Below, one piece after another: positions 47,758-58,937 of a stretch of DNA of 64,000 bases. Location of the stretch: positions 558,001 to 622,000 of the forward strand of contig MBPM02000013.1 of NCBI GenBank assembly GCA_001695595.3. The letters run 5' to 3'. The translations under genes were made by a program, and so were the position numbers. Under the pieces are notes generated by a model, which did no database searches, had not been told where the DNA came from, and saw only the letters and a list, made by a program, of their open reading frames with translations. The stretch comes from Plasmopara viticola (Eukaryota; Oomycota; Peronosporomycetes; Peronosporales; Peronosporaceae). Position 1 is the first letter of the stretch, and every line of letters begins with the position of its first letter.

Positions 47758-49582
47758 ATGCCGGCGAAAAAAATTGCGCCACGATCAAAACGAAAAGCTT
47801 TGGGGCCCGGCGAGTCTGGGAAGAAGCAGACGGTAGCCACAAAGAAGAAGCACGTGCGGGAATTGGCGAAGAGTGGGCGCTGGGCAGAGGTGAGTGGCGC
47901 ATTTTTTTTGCGGCGAAAGACTCCCCGATTATTCATTTCGTGAGTTTTTCGATTATAGATTGAAAAACTCTACGGGAGAAAAATTCTGGTAAAGGCAAAA
48001 GCATGTATGTACTCACAACAAAGACTGCAGTCATCATAATAAATTAGACATCTATCTAAACAAACCTTAAGATGCGGAGAAGAATCACCTGATCAAGACC
48101 CCACAAGAAATTGCGCGTGAGATATTATTAAAGAATGGGTTGCTTTCCGCAGTTTCACAAAAAAGAACAGCCATGAAGCCTGCTCGAGTTGAGATTGAAA
48201 AGCCTGAATCGGCAATCCAAGGGAGCAATTCCCTGACCAATAATACAATACCGTCGTGCTTAACGACACTGACTAAAGAACAGCACGAAAGAGCGGAGAA
48301 AAGAAGACAAGAAGCCTTACAAAGGCGCAAGCCTTCTTTACGCTCGCCTGGAACACTTACAAAAGATCAGCAAGAACGTATCGAAGCGCGACGACGGGAA
48401 GCTCTTGAAAAACGGCGCCGTGCTCAGCGCCGTGGAACGGCTCATGCTCGATCTTTAAACCTAGCCCAACCCCCGGCTATTCTTCAATCCGATTCAGCTT
48501 ACAATTTGCGACAAAATTTGCAGTCTTCGACAGACTTGCTTTCCGATCAGCTTCCATTTCGACCACTTTCCACACAAACAACTACATCACCTGAAAAAAC
48601 AACAACTCCTCGCGTCGTAACTCCTGAGAATCTATTAGGAACGAATGTAGCAGGATTGAATTTTCAAAACCGACCAGAATTCTTTTGGAACGACTTAGAA
48701 GCGGCTGCGGAAATTGCTCAGTGGGAGAATGAGCATATGGCGGAGGCGGCGCTCGTGCTTTCTGTAGATAAATCACCCCTAAAGGATGACCCAAACCCCG
48801 AAGCTTTTCAACCTTCGCTCGGCCAGCAAGTGCCGCAAGGAAGCCATAATACTCGCACTAGCACTCGCACTCACTCAAGTTCGGTAGTTCCTTCGATATC
48901 TCAGGAGTTAGCTGCTGCAGCTGAAATCATTCGATGGGAAAACGAGCATAAAATTGGTTATGATTCCCCAGGTAAACAATTCTTGCCTGTTTCTCGCAAA
49001 ATATTTTTATAATGGCTCCGTAGTTAGCTTAAACAGCAATATAGGGCTTAATGCTCCCCCCTGCAAGCTACAAGAAAATGTTAGGGACGATTTCGAGATC
49101 GAGCGAAAAGCTATTGACGCAGACCATCTCCAAGTAAACAGCAAAGAGTTCAAGATTGATGGTTTGTCTAGCAAGGAACTCGATGCAAAGAATAAATCTC
49201 AGCGAAAGCGCCCAGCTCCAGCACCAGGTCAGCATTGTTGCCAACAGCGCTTTACCGATTTAGTTGCACAACACAAACAGCTTATCCTATCTTACCTACT
49301 GCTAACCTATCCTACCTAATTGTATTTGCCAGCTCAACCGAACAGCGTTGCAACTTTCAACACAGCATCAAATCCTGGTGTGCAAAACCAAAAATTCTCA
49401 CCGTCACCGCATCAATCCGAAAATCGGCACGATTTAACGGCAGAGTTCATGTACGTCGCGTATAGCAGATGATATTATGTGGTAATCGCGAACTAAAATT
49501 TAATCTCCACAGCGAAAAACATCTTTTGGAGGACGAGTTGGAGCTTCCGGTTCTCGAATTTCTCGAAATGATGCTTGGTTAA
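47758..49582 (+). CDS. Unrecognised protein with two tandem RPA32-binding-type helices (6 exons)
   Basis: Phase-consistent exons 47758-47889, 47959-48004, 48072-48971, 49024-49227, 49333-49450 and 49513-49582 join to 489 residues. The start MPAKKIAPRSKRKALGPGES is basic. Residues about 45-85 are helical. Residues about 126-145 (LTKEQHERAEKRRQEALQRR) and 154-173 (LTKDQQERIEARRREALEKR) both match the helix that binds the winged-helix domain of RPA32 in UNG2, TIPIN and SMARCAL1: L-[ST]-x-[ED]-Q-x-x-R-[IA]-E-x-x-[RK]-x-x-A-L-x-[RK]-R. No Swi3, SNF2, HARP or glycosylase domain is present. A second duplicated motif, EAAAEIAQWENEH and LAAAAEIIRWENEH, occurs near residues 268 and 338. The C-terminus is an acidic/hydrophobic helix, EDELELPVLEFLEMMLG. 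RPA recruitment is inferred from motif only. Confidence 0.72.
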
Positions 49583-49697
49583 GCAAGTCATACATAAACC
49601 TCAACATCACGACCGTAGTATAGCCGCGATGAAACTTTTTGCGATAAACTGAGCCTGAAATTCAGATCGCCGCTCTTAACGTGGTGGAATATCAATC

Positions 49698-52631
49698 TCA
49701 TTCGTACTTTCGGCAAACAGGATCGGCATAAACCAAGTGGTTCCCCCACATGACCAAATCGTTTTCCTCAGACGAGAAAGGAAGAACTAATCCAATGCTG
49801 TTGAAATTTTTAGCGCTGTCGTACTCTATATTCATATACTTATTCGCCTCCTCCTGCACCACAAACCACAGCGATCGAGTTGGCGTACTGCTCTCCTCTT
49901 GTCTTCGCTGTAGCTCATTATTGTACAGAAAGTTGCCATACAGTCCAGAGAATATACTATCATATAGTGCCGAGAGAAGCGCTTCATTAAACTCAAATGC
50001 CCATGGCTGTTGACGCCAAATCTGCCACAATGCATCCAGCCATTGAACAAAAATGGGGGATTGTTCTTCAAGCTCTTGCTGGCCCGGGCCTTCGCCATGC
50101 CCGTAGCGGTGTCGAAATAGATGTCCAAAGGAGCACCACTCCTTCTCAATAAGACACAGCAAACCTCGAACAGTGCGGTAGTATGGATCCAGCAAAAGCT
50201 GCACCATGCCTGTAAGTTGTGGAGTACGATCCCATCCATCACTACAGTGAATCATCACCGAATGGCCCTGACTGAGACATCGACAAATTTCCTGTGAAGT
50301 TGACAAGATGCTCGATAAGTGAAGAAACCAGAATGTGCTCCTTAGCTGAAACAGCCAGCTACTGCTTTCGCGTTCCTGGCCAGGCTGACACAATGTTGCT
50401 AGAGACGCGTAGGATGAACGCACGGCATGTATATTGGCAATATCGCAAAAGTGAAGTTCCGAGTTTGGGTAATTTCGTGGATCTTCCGTTCCTTTGCCTT
50501 GCGCTGAGTTGGCCGCCGCTGCCATTTGGCTGCGCGCATCAAAAAAGTGAAATTTTGCATCGCCGTTAGCGCTCGTTGCATGTTGAAGAGCAGATACAAA
50601 TTTTTGGTCGGCTTTCACAACGTATCCACTAAGCCCTGTGCAAGGTTGAGCGCATCGACTTACAAGCGCTCCTGTGTGTGGGTGACGCCACACCACTGCA
50701 GGAATGCGACTTGCGCTGCGATAGGCACTCAGTTCGCGTAGATCATCCTGATCCAGAGCGGACGGGATCAAAAATGTACTTGGATACGACGGGAACATTG
50801 TGTAATCTGAATTGTCGTACAAACGCATCCAGCTATCTTTATCCAGAAGTTTAAGCCTGCGATAGTCTTCTTCTGCATCGTAAAATAAGTCACTCGGTGT
50901 CTCAAGACCAGTCCCATCCACCATCTTGACCTCTTCCTTGTGTCGCAAAGCCTGATAATGCAAGTGCGCAAACAAATAGTGTGGAGGTGGATTGCCCGAC
51001 GAATATAGTCCCCAAATACAGCCCAAAAAGTCCGAGCACGTCGTTTCATTTTGGAATGCCATACAAGCTCGTAGAAGATGCTTACCTTCAATATTGGCGA
51101 CATGAGGAGCTGTGGTCGAGCTTTCAGCCGTCAAAATCGAAGCCAAAGGAATCTCCATCGCATCTTTTGTACTAAGCGCTTGCCAAATTATGCGGTAGTT
51201 CGTAAGCATTAGCGTTCCATCAATGCTAAAATGAGGAGCAGTCCCTAGAACCATCTCGCCTACCAGGTGTGTCACTTGCCCGACTCCACGAAAAGCGCCT
51301 TTTACAGTGTGCGTACCCAGTCCAAGCATTCCCATGCCTAAACCTTTGGCAAACCCAAAAACACCACCATTTGCTCCGCCTTGATACGTTTTATTTACCA
51401 AACCTGCCGCACCCTTCAAAAATCCATTGCCAACACTTGTTGAAGCGCGAAAAAGACCCCTGCCTAAAGACCGTGTTGGGTGATTGTAGTCGCGTGTGAA
51501 ACAATTGTCAGTTTGCACCTTGTGGCCAGCTGCACCTAACGAAGCATACGAACGAGGTGGCACTACATTTCCAGGGCCATCTTCACTCCACTCACCAACG
51601 TCTGCATCATCCTCAGACGAAGACGACATCGCAAGTATTTCATTTTTGGCGCTCTGCTCTTCACCACTATCGTCGCTCTTGTAAAAGATGATATAGGCAG
51701 CATCATCAACACGTAGTCGCACGACCTCACCAGAAACAGGATAAATGTCTCCGATAAGTGGTTGTGACTCATCTGCTGGTTGCGTTAGCTGTAAAGTTGG
51801 TGTGACTCGACCTTCATTCCATCCAAAGCTATCGAGATGCAGTATTGTTGGCGAGTTTGAACTTCGTGCACTTTTAGCAGGACTCGTGTATACTCCCGGA
51901 ATTTTTTCAATGGCATCATAGCTACCATATCCACAATTGCTCACGGTAGCATGTGTAATTCGAAAGGCCTCATTTCCATAAATAGGGTAAAATGTAGTTG
52001 GAGTATCAGGGTTAGAAGTGCTCTCAAAACTACCGCTTCCACCATTCGGAATCGTAATTGCGTCAGAGAACGAGAAATCGTCAAAGTCGCCAAGATCTGA
52101 AAAGCTACTCGACGTCTGCCGGGTGACGCTTTGCGGGCCAGTGCTCAAAGCTGCATTCGTATCAGTTTCAAAGTCCAGTGCGATTGCCAAATTGAACCGA
52201 TCTTGATCCTTTTCCGCGCTTATTCGCATTTCTCCAAGTCCTTTGCACTCTTCATCATTTATGCTTTCAGCGCTATCATCTGCCACTTGTTTGTTCTCAG
52301 CAGCTTGCAAAGTTTGTACCACATGCTCCTTCTCTCTATCAGCATCAATCCGACTTTCTTCCAAGTCGGACTCTGTTTCTGTGGCTGTCCCTGACGTTGA
52401 CGCAGCAGCCGTCTGCATTCTTTCATGCCGTTTTCGATCACTTAGCTCTGAATTAGATCCATTGCTGCTTGAAGATGTGGGAGATATAACCTGCACTCGT
52501 CTTGAAAACAGTACGTTCGTGTACGCAGAGCCGGCATTGTGCCTACCACTAGGGGTAGCGAGACCCTCTTTCGTCTCGTTTAGATTGTGCGTCACATTAT
52601 CGCAGAAATCGCTGTCTCGCTCGCCTACCAT
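49698..52631 (-). CDS. Myotubularin-family phosphoinositide phosphatase with VPS13-like segment
   Basis: The frame is a single exon of 977 residues. Residues 1-380 are disordered and acidic and include GDFDDFSFSD near residue 180. Residues about 384-454 are Gly-rich and amphipathic (GRGLFRASTSVGNGFLKGAA, GLVNKTYQGGANGGVFGFAK, GLGMGMLGLGTHTVKGAFRG), closely resembling the C-terminal ATG2/VPS13-type lipid-associating repeats. A GRAM domain follows at about 455-540 (SIDGTLMLTNYRIIWQAL). Then come the myotubularin catalytic parts: YRSASRIPAVVWRHPHTGAL and ALVSRCAQPCTGLSG (about 630-665), and the P-loop IHCSDGWDRTPQLTG with Cys796 and Arg802 intact, followed by RTVRGLLCLIEKEWCSFGHL and SPIFVQWLDALWQIWRQQP. 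It should dephosphorylate PI3P or PI(3,5)P2 on endosomal or lysosomal membranes. It converges on the RPA-motif gene with 115 nt between stops. Confidence 0.9.
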   Translation of the reverse strand: MVGERDSDFCDNVTHNLNETKEGLATPSGRHNAGSAYTNVLFSRRVQVISPTSSSSNGSNSELSDRKRHERMQTAAASTSGTATETESDLEESRIDADREKEHVVQTLQAAENKQVADDSAESINDEECKGLGEMRISAEKDQDRFNLAIALDFETDTNAALSTGPQSVTRQTSSSFSDLGDFDDFSFSDAITIPNGGSGSFESTSNPDTPTTFYPIYGNEAFRITHATVSNCGYGSYDAIEKIPGVYTSPAKSARSSNSPTILHLDSFGWNEGRVTPTLQLTQPADESQPLIGDIYPVSGEVVRLRVDDAAYIIFYKSDDSGEEQSAKNEILAMSSSSEDDADVGEWSEDGPGNVVPPRSYASLGAAGHKVQTDNCFTRDYNHPTRSLGRGLFRASTSVGNGFLKGAAGLVNKTYQGGANGGVFGFAKGLGMGMLGLGTHTVKGAFRGVGQVTHLVGEMVLGTAPHFSIDGTLMLTNYRIIWQALSTKDAMEIPLASILTAESSTTAPHVANIEGKHLLRACMAFQNETTCSDFLGCIWGLYSSGNPPPHYLFAHLHYQALRHKEEVKMVDGTGLETPSDLFYDAEEDYRRLKLLDKDSWMRLYDNSDYTMFPSYPSTFLIPSALDQDDLRELSAYRSASRIPAVVWRHPHTGALVSRCAQPCTGLSGYVVKADQKFVSALQHATSANGDAKFHFFDARSQMAAAANSAQGKGTEDPRNYPNSELHFCDIANIHAVRSSYASLATLCQPGQERESSSWLFQLRSTFWFLHLSSILSTSQEICRCLSQGHSVMIHCSDGWDRTPQLTGMVQLLLDPYYRTVRGLLCLIEKEWCSFGHLFRHRYGHGEGPGQQELEEQSPIFVQWLDALWQIWRQQPWAFEFNEALLSALYDSIFSGLYGNFLYNNELQRRQEESSTPTRSLWFVVQEEANKYMNIEYDSAKNFNSIGLVLPFSSEENDLVMWGNHLVYADPVCRKYE

Positions 52632-55600
52632 GTCGGTCCAGACCCTGTCTTAACCAGAATCAAAACCTCTATCAGGACTAACAAGCACAACAACCGCATT
52701 TAGTCTCTCTGGTCTTATCCTTCTATAACGATTCTTTCAGCGTACACAGCAGCGTCGGCAGCGTCGAGTTGTGACGACGAAAAAGTTTGTTCACGCACTT
52801 GAGCGAGGGGGGTGGCGATTCGTCCGCGTGGCGTCTTACAGCGGCGGAACCAGCGGTTCGTTCCTTCTGTGCGGCTTACCTGGAATCACTATGCCGTTTC
52901 CCCCACCCCTAGAGGAGTGATTGTCACTGCAGTTTCGGAAGTGACGCTAAGAAGTAATAGAACCAGATCTGAGTAGCACTGAAGAGTCTAAAATCTGACT
53001 GCTCAGTAATATTTTTTTAATATATTCTCCCCTTTTGCTTTATGGAGCGCGTCAAACACCAAGTAACACCTACATTGGTTCTTCGAGCTTTAAAACTCAA
53101 ACGCATGATGGCTTTCCTAACGTGTTAAGACGGATATTGACCACAAGAAATCTGGCCGTTCAATAGAGCCGAGCTATTATGTTATAGTTGCCTCAGAACG
53201 AGCTAAGAAGAATAATTACGTATCGATATCAATATCATTTTTCTCTACGAAAATGTTTACATGGATATGATCCTTGCTTAATGTGTATATTAGTGCACAT
53301 GCAAGCAAGAAGCAGCATTTTTTTGTTAGACTGAATCCGTCTTTAAGCTGTATTCTATTGGACACGTCGACCTGGAAATAGTGTCACCAAAAGATCGTTA
53401 AACTTTCCGCACTGCAAAGTGCTGTGATATCCAGTCACAGCTGACAGCTTTTTCGAGTCATATTACACCCACGCAAGTTAATTGACTGCTTAAAACCTCG
53501 CAATGGCTTCGAAATAAATAAAGCAGATTGCAGTGTTCGAAAGGTGGCTGCATTTGCAGACGTTTCTGCTTTTTAGCAACTAAATCGTGCAATGTCGTTC
53601 GAATTCTACAAGTAAAGCCTATGCTCGAAGGCTCAGGTAGTATAGACCCAGCGGTAGCGCCTAATGTGTGGTAAACTTAAGACTTCAACCTTTATATAAA
53701 AGAATTTCGCTTCTGGATGAAAGAGGAAGAGATGTTACCTAAGGCGCCCTTAATTACGAGTGACAAGGTCCCCGTGCCGTTCGCAATCTCTCAATTGAGA
53801 AGCCAGATAACATCCAATAATTAATACACGGAAACATCTTTTGTGTCATGAAGAAACGGCGTTTGAGCAATATTCTTTGCGATAAATTATGTTCTGCTAG
53901 CGCTTATGCTTTCATGCCTGCATCCAAGGAAAGCGTAAGCTTATGAACATGTTCATGCAGTAAGAGATTAACGGCTATGATTACTGAGGTGCCACTTTCG
54001 AATCAGTAAAGGTAAAGGTGTTGAAAGACGGGTTAAGGCTAGCCCCACCTCGCATTCAACTATTCCAAGTGCAAATTACAACGATATAAGAAGCGATAAA
54101 CATCGCCTTTCGAGAGGAGCGCAGCCACAGACAGGCTCGCTTTGCCAGAATGCCTAGCAATGTGGAGCTTTCTGTCGAACAAATTAGTGTCTCAAGAACC
54201 GCTGACTTGAATTCAGCACCAATTGCTTAAGTATTGCCGAGAATAGCAATATATTCTGCTTTTACTGCGGTCAGTTGCCTTGCAAAAGGTCGACAGGGCT
54301 GGCCTCCAACTCACCTAACGGCGTTTAGGATCTCAGAGTTAGTCACCAGTTGGAGCGAGGCGCCCTATTGTAAGCACCGCTATCGTGTCAATTGCGAGAT
54401 GTTGATAGATCTTGATAGCTTTAAAGGAGATATTAATATTGGCGGACTACTGGTCTTGTGGTACGCCGGTACAGAACCTATTTTGAGTCTGATGCGTTAA
54501 AACTTTTTGCGCCATTACCGTCCACCAAATGATGCTTAGGGAGTAGCAATGAGTGACAATTATCTGTTCGATTGACTAATGGATTGGCGTTAAACATATC
54601 GTAAGACTAGAATAGACCCGCTGTGGGTTTGAATATCCCGACAGTACTCAAACACAGATGTTGGTAGATACATATATTTTGCATAAAGCATTGGCTACCG
54701 AAAAGTTAAGGTAGCGCTTTCAATGTGAGTAATGTATCCGTGATTAGCATATTTCCACATGCTGTTTACATTGAACGACCATGTGTGGGTAACAGGGGCT
54801 CGCAAGACTCGATCAAAAACTTATTTCTACCAACTGCGGGTAGGCAAAGAGAAATTTTGGGTCCACAAAACATCATTTCACATGCAGCCACCAACTGCGC
54901 AAAACATGTGTCCGCATAACAAAGTGGGTACTTTGTTCCACATGCGAGTATTATTATTTCATAGGCTGGTGGTATAGATCCACCAAGTGTGGGTAAAATG
55001 TGTTTGCAAGACATAGTAGGCAGGCAGCACAGTACAATGAACTGCGGGTAAAAAGCTTTGCAAGCGGACAACATAGGTATGCAAGACACGGTGAGTTACC
55101 TAGCTCCAAATTAAGGTAACACAAAGCACAAACTGCGAATTAATAAAATTCGTAAGCTGATAACAAATGACCACAGGCGGCAAGCAAATTAGCATCAAAA
55201 GCATATAGCAGGGCTTTGCTAAAAAAATCGATATTTTACAAAAAGAAATCATCCGATATATATATATATCTGTAAAAGATGGGTCGCAGCTGGGGTAAGT
55301 TATTGTGTTCAAGAAAGGCAACAAACTTTCTTGAACTTAATAACTTACCCATGCTAACATTGACAAATGTGACGATCGAACAGAGACAATAAAGTCTCCA
55401 TCTGTTTCATAGGTTTGTGCAGATCCCTGTAGGGCGAAAGCCAATCTGCGTCGTGTTCCCAAAAGGATCGAAGAAGGTGGTTAGACCTAGCAAATTATAT
55501 GCACGGATATTGTGCCAGCCATGCGGATCTCACAAAGCCGTTTCCCGATCATCTAAAAAAGTCAATTAGTGGTTCTAGGAGAGCCAACACGTAGATACTT

Positions 55601-56589
55601 TTGACAGCGCCAATAAAATTCTGTAGCAGGCTCCTGTCCTAGCCCTAATGAACAGGATAAAGCCATTGAGCGTTTTTTGTGACCCATTCGGGAATGCCAC
55701 CGAGTTCGCTATATCGCTGCTCGACGAGGACGAACGTAAGCAAAGCATCACTCCAGGCTAGCTTTTCATTGCCAAATAAACCGTTTCGTATCACAAAAAA
55801 AAACTTGCCATAAAGTGTGCACGGTTCAGTTTAAATTACTTTACGCCCTTCCAGGTACGTATAACCAATAATTGCGATAAATACGCCACACATTTTCAAA
55901 AAGTAGCAAAAAATTTCGTGGAATGAACTTTTGCGCTAAATAAAGTCAATGTGCTTGACGACGTGCTTTCACGCAGATCAGGCAGTGACTAAGTCCACAT
56001 TACCAGGGTCGATAGCTCTACCAACAAAAAAATTGTCAGCCTTACAAAGCGGATGCCAATTTTAAGCCGTTAAAGCGGCCCTCATCGTAGGCAAAGATGT
56101 CAACACTGTGTGGCCAGCCCCTCGACAGCGACTTTGATATTTTCACTGTGAGTGGCAAATGGTCTGCTCAACTATAGGATGTTTTCGTTAGGTACAGCCC
56201 GAGCCGCTGTTCCAATCGTCAAAGACCTGAACTTTGATGTAGTTCTAGAGGTATATGATGCCTTAATCAGCGGTCATTGGGTCAAGAAAAACGTTATTTT
56301 AGGCACCACAGCTTATTGATGGTCTCTCACGTACTAGTGGGTGGCCAAGTATTAGAGGACTTGTGACACCTGCCAGAGCATCATAACCGTACTTTCACAT
56401 CAGCTCCTTTTAAGATTCTGACAATACCAATTAACTGCTGGAAGTTAAAAAGCCTCGCTTTTTTGTATTTTGCTGGAAGTCAATGGCAACACGGGCAAAG
56501 TACGGCCTGTAATTTGCACAAGTGTAGCAGTTTTGCGGATACCACAAAGTCTTTGTCCGATCTCCTGACAAAGGACGTCGAAACGAACC
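52632..56589. other. Intergenic, gene-poor
   Basis: The first 250 bases are the leader/promoter side of the myotubularin gene. Beyond that no gene was recognised. It contains the hairpin at 55293-55350, a (TA)n run near 55253-55270, and, at 54770-55100, several copies of a loose unit (TGxGGGTA then 15-30 bases then GCAAGAC or GGCAAAG). It also holds an inverted copy of the 59-61-kb repeat family at about 55985-56115. Confidence 0.4.
55293..55350. repeat. Inverted repeat, 25-bp arms
   Basis: GGGTAAGTTATTGTGTTCAA at 55293 onward pairs with the complement of TTGAACTTAATAACTTACCC ending at 55350. The arms have two mismatches and the loop is about 8 bases. It lies just after a (TA)n run and is probably a small foldback element. 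Confidence 0.8.
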
Positions 56590-57016
56590 ACGAGAGTCAG
56601 CTTTTATAAATCTTTCTTTACTAATGAAAGCAATTGATAGGCTGATACTGACTTCGCCGGACATGACGAAGCCATTTAGCATTATTTGCTACACTTTCGC
56701 TTTTGCCATCGATCTCGCCTTGTTGCAGCTCAAACAAGACGTTTTAAGTGAACCATCGCTCGATTCGGGCCAGCTTAAAAATGCAAAACCGAATTACTTC
56801 GCTCAAAACAAGGACAAGCTTGACATTAGGTATGCGCTGGCAAACATTCGAACGACCTCAAGACCCTAATGGTCTATTTAGACCACACATCCCAAGAAAT
56901 GGCGATATATGCACCACACTTTCCATAAAGAAGAGCAAGACGGTTATCCTTCTCACAAAAATATATCTGCTCAATGTGCTTGCCGATGCGCTTTTACGCA
57001 AATTGGACAGCGATTA
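56590..57016 (+). pseudogene. Ty3/Gypsy RNase H region relic
   Basis: The frame at 56624-56869 reads LTSPDMTKPFSIICYTFAFA, then IDLALLQ, LDSGQLKNAKPNYFAQNKDK and LDIRYALANIRT, in the order of Gypsy RNase H (P-D-F-x-K-P-F, C-D-A-S-x-x-A-I-G-x-x-L-x-Q, S-x-x-L-x-x-A-E-x-N-Y, H-D-K-E-L-L-A-x-x-Y-A-L-x-x-F-R). In a shifted frame NVLADALLRKLDSD follows, matching N-V-L-A-D-A-L-S-R-x-x-D. The catalytic Asp of the CDAS motif is replaced (CYTF), and frame breaks separate the blocks, so the element is inactive. Confidence 0.75.
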
Positions 57017-58320
57017 AGACCACATAATTCTAAGATATCCCCTCACTAGTCCGACCCCGTCAATAAGTTGCTGTCTGTCTTTTGTATGTTGACATTTTCC
57101 TTGTTTGCCTATGGTGTCGCGATGCTACATGCTCATCGCGAGTGTGACAAAACGGAAATGGATAGATACATCAGGCTCGCCACCTGAGCTTTGAAGAAAT
57201 GCACCAAGGATGAAGTAAAAGCATAGGTCGCACGCAAAATTTCGCAAGTTAGTATTTCAGAAAGTATACAAAGAACTAGAGGGTTGCATCAAGGACCCAA
57301 AACGATTTCTTTTCTTAATACCTAAGAAAGTGCACTTCAACCAAATGGATGGATAGGGTACTCCAAGATTTTGACGGGGGCTTTGACATGTCCAACACGG
57401 CACAAATGAAAGCATCCAGTGCACCAAAGAGCTTGCAGCTTCAGCTTTCAAAAGCTACATCACAGACAAAATGGACACATCGGGAGTACAAAAGATTTAG
57501 TCGCTTAAACTCTAGAGCTACATTGCGAATCAAATTGAGTCATCAGACGCACTAAAAATTTCACTACCTAAACTCTCATTAAATATGCCGCGAACATAGT
57601 AATTGCATTTGGTACACCAAAAATTTGATACTCAAGCTAGATACTATATTTAATTTTATATAACAAAAAAATGTTGTTCGGAGTTTAAGGGAACTACACA
57701 ACGGACAAAATGGACGTGTCAGTGCACCAAAAACTCGATCACCCGATATTTGTGCACATTCAGCACGGATGGATATGTGTGCCTGAGGTATACTTAAGAT
57801 CTTGCCACTCGAGTCTTTCTACTTTATATCATAATGGACACCAGGACCTTCGTCGCCCGATTTTTAAGGGCTTCGCCACGAACCAAATACACTTATCGGG
57901 TGCACCAAATATTTTGCCCATCAAAGTTTCAACTCTTACACCATGAATATTTTATACACCATTGACTAAACCATCCATATTTTTATAGGGATTACGCCAC
58001 ACAAATTCAGTGTATATGATTAATTAGTGCTTTCAAGCAAGTCATTTATAAAGCACACGGGACTAATTTTATTAGCTTCAATGAACATTCTGCAGAGATA
58101 TTAGCCGGAGTGATAATTTGTGATCCTTTCGGAATGATTGCTCAGGGTGGAGATTGCTAAATGTGGCGAGATCTGCGGCGCACATGATGCATTCAACTTG
58201 CGTACTTTGGTGAATGAAGATAAAGACTTTGCAAAGCCTTTTGCCAGGTAATTCAAAATCTAAAGTAAGCTGTGAGCGCGCAAAAAGACCCTCCATATTG
58301 TTTTGATGCAAACAAGTGCT
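57017..58320. other. Element-derived intergenic sequence
   Basis: No intact gene was found. A short motif, GTGCACCAAA or close variants, recurs at about 57418, 57611, 57721 and 57899, and ACAAAATGGAC recurs at 57468 and 57706. This suggests an eroded array or element copies. Confidence 0.4.
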
Positions 58321-58321
58321 T

Positions 58322-58560
58322 GAAGCAGCGAAGCGGACCAATTTCTTACGTCAAGGACACTAGTAATCTCGTATACATTTTCCTATACGTCGACGACATG
58401 ATCATCGCTATATATACAAGCTAGAAAGTACAAAGAGTGAAAGCAGTACTCAAGAGATCGCACAAGGGGCAAGGCCAAGTTTTTTCTTGAAGTAAAGATC
58501 CACCCTGATCGTACCGGTGGCACGTCGATAATTAACAAATCGAGCACATTGATGGAGTTG
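58322..58560 (+). pseudogene. Ty1/Copia reverse transcriptase relic
   Basis: The sequence SYVKDTSNLVYIFLYVDDMI matches the Copia RT active site (Y-V-D-D-M) together with its preceding Y-V-x-x-x-x-x-x-x-Y block. After a stop and a frame change, GKAKFFLEVKIHPDRTGGTS matches the downstream G-x-x-x-F-x-L-G-x-x-I block. The sequence is broken by stops. About 240 bases remain and no ends were recognised. Confidence 0.75.
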
Positions 58561-58937
58561 TGTACATATACAACAGGACACCAGGGTAGTGTCCAAATTA
58601 TAAGAATTGAAATTTAAGCTGGTCGCATGCAATCGCCTACGAGAGACGGTGCAAGAACAGAAAGGTAGCCGAAATCGTAATGATCTCGTAGCCGAAATCG
58701 TACTGATCTCTGGTAGGGAAGATCAGACGGAAAGACGTTTAATAATGCCAAACTTGGGATTTCTAGCGGCAAAGAATAGTTTTAAGCAGTAGCTTATCGC
58801 CTTTTGGAAATTCATAAAAATCCTATCTCCAATATACTCCTATTGGTTAGTTTCGGCGGTGAAATATCTGAGGGCTAGGAGAAGACTTTGTTTCAAGCCT
58901 ACTCCCCACTCACTATCGCACTCTCATGTTAGAGCTT

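Noticed and set aside
57418..57910. Recurring GTGCACCAAA as a CRISPR-like or regulatory array
   Set aside because: Spacing is irregular, copies are diverged and the flanks carry retroelement relics. It is more likely eroded element sequence.
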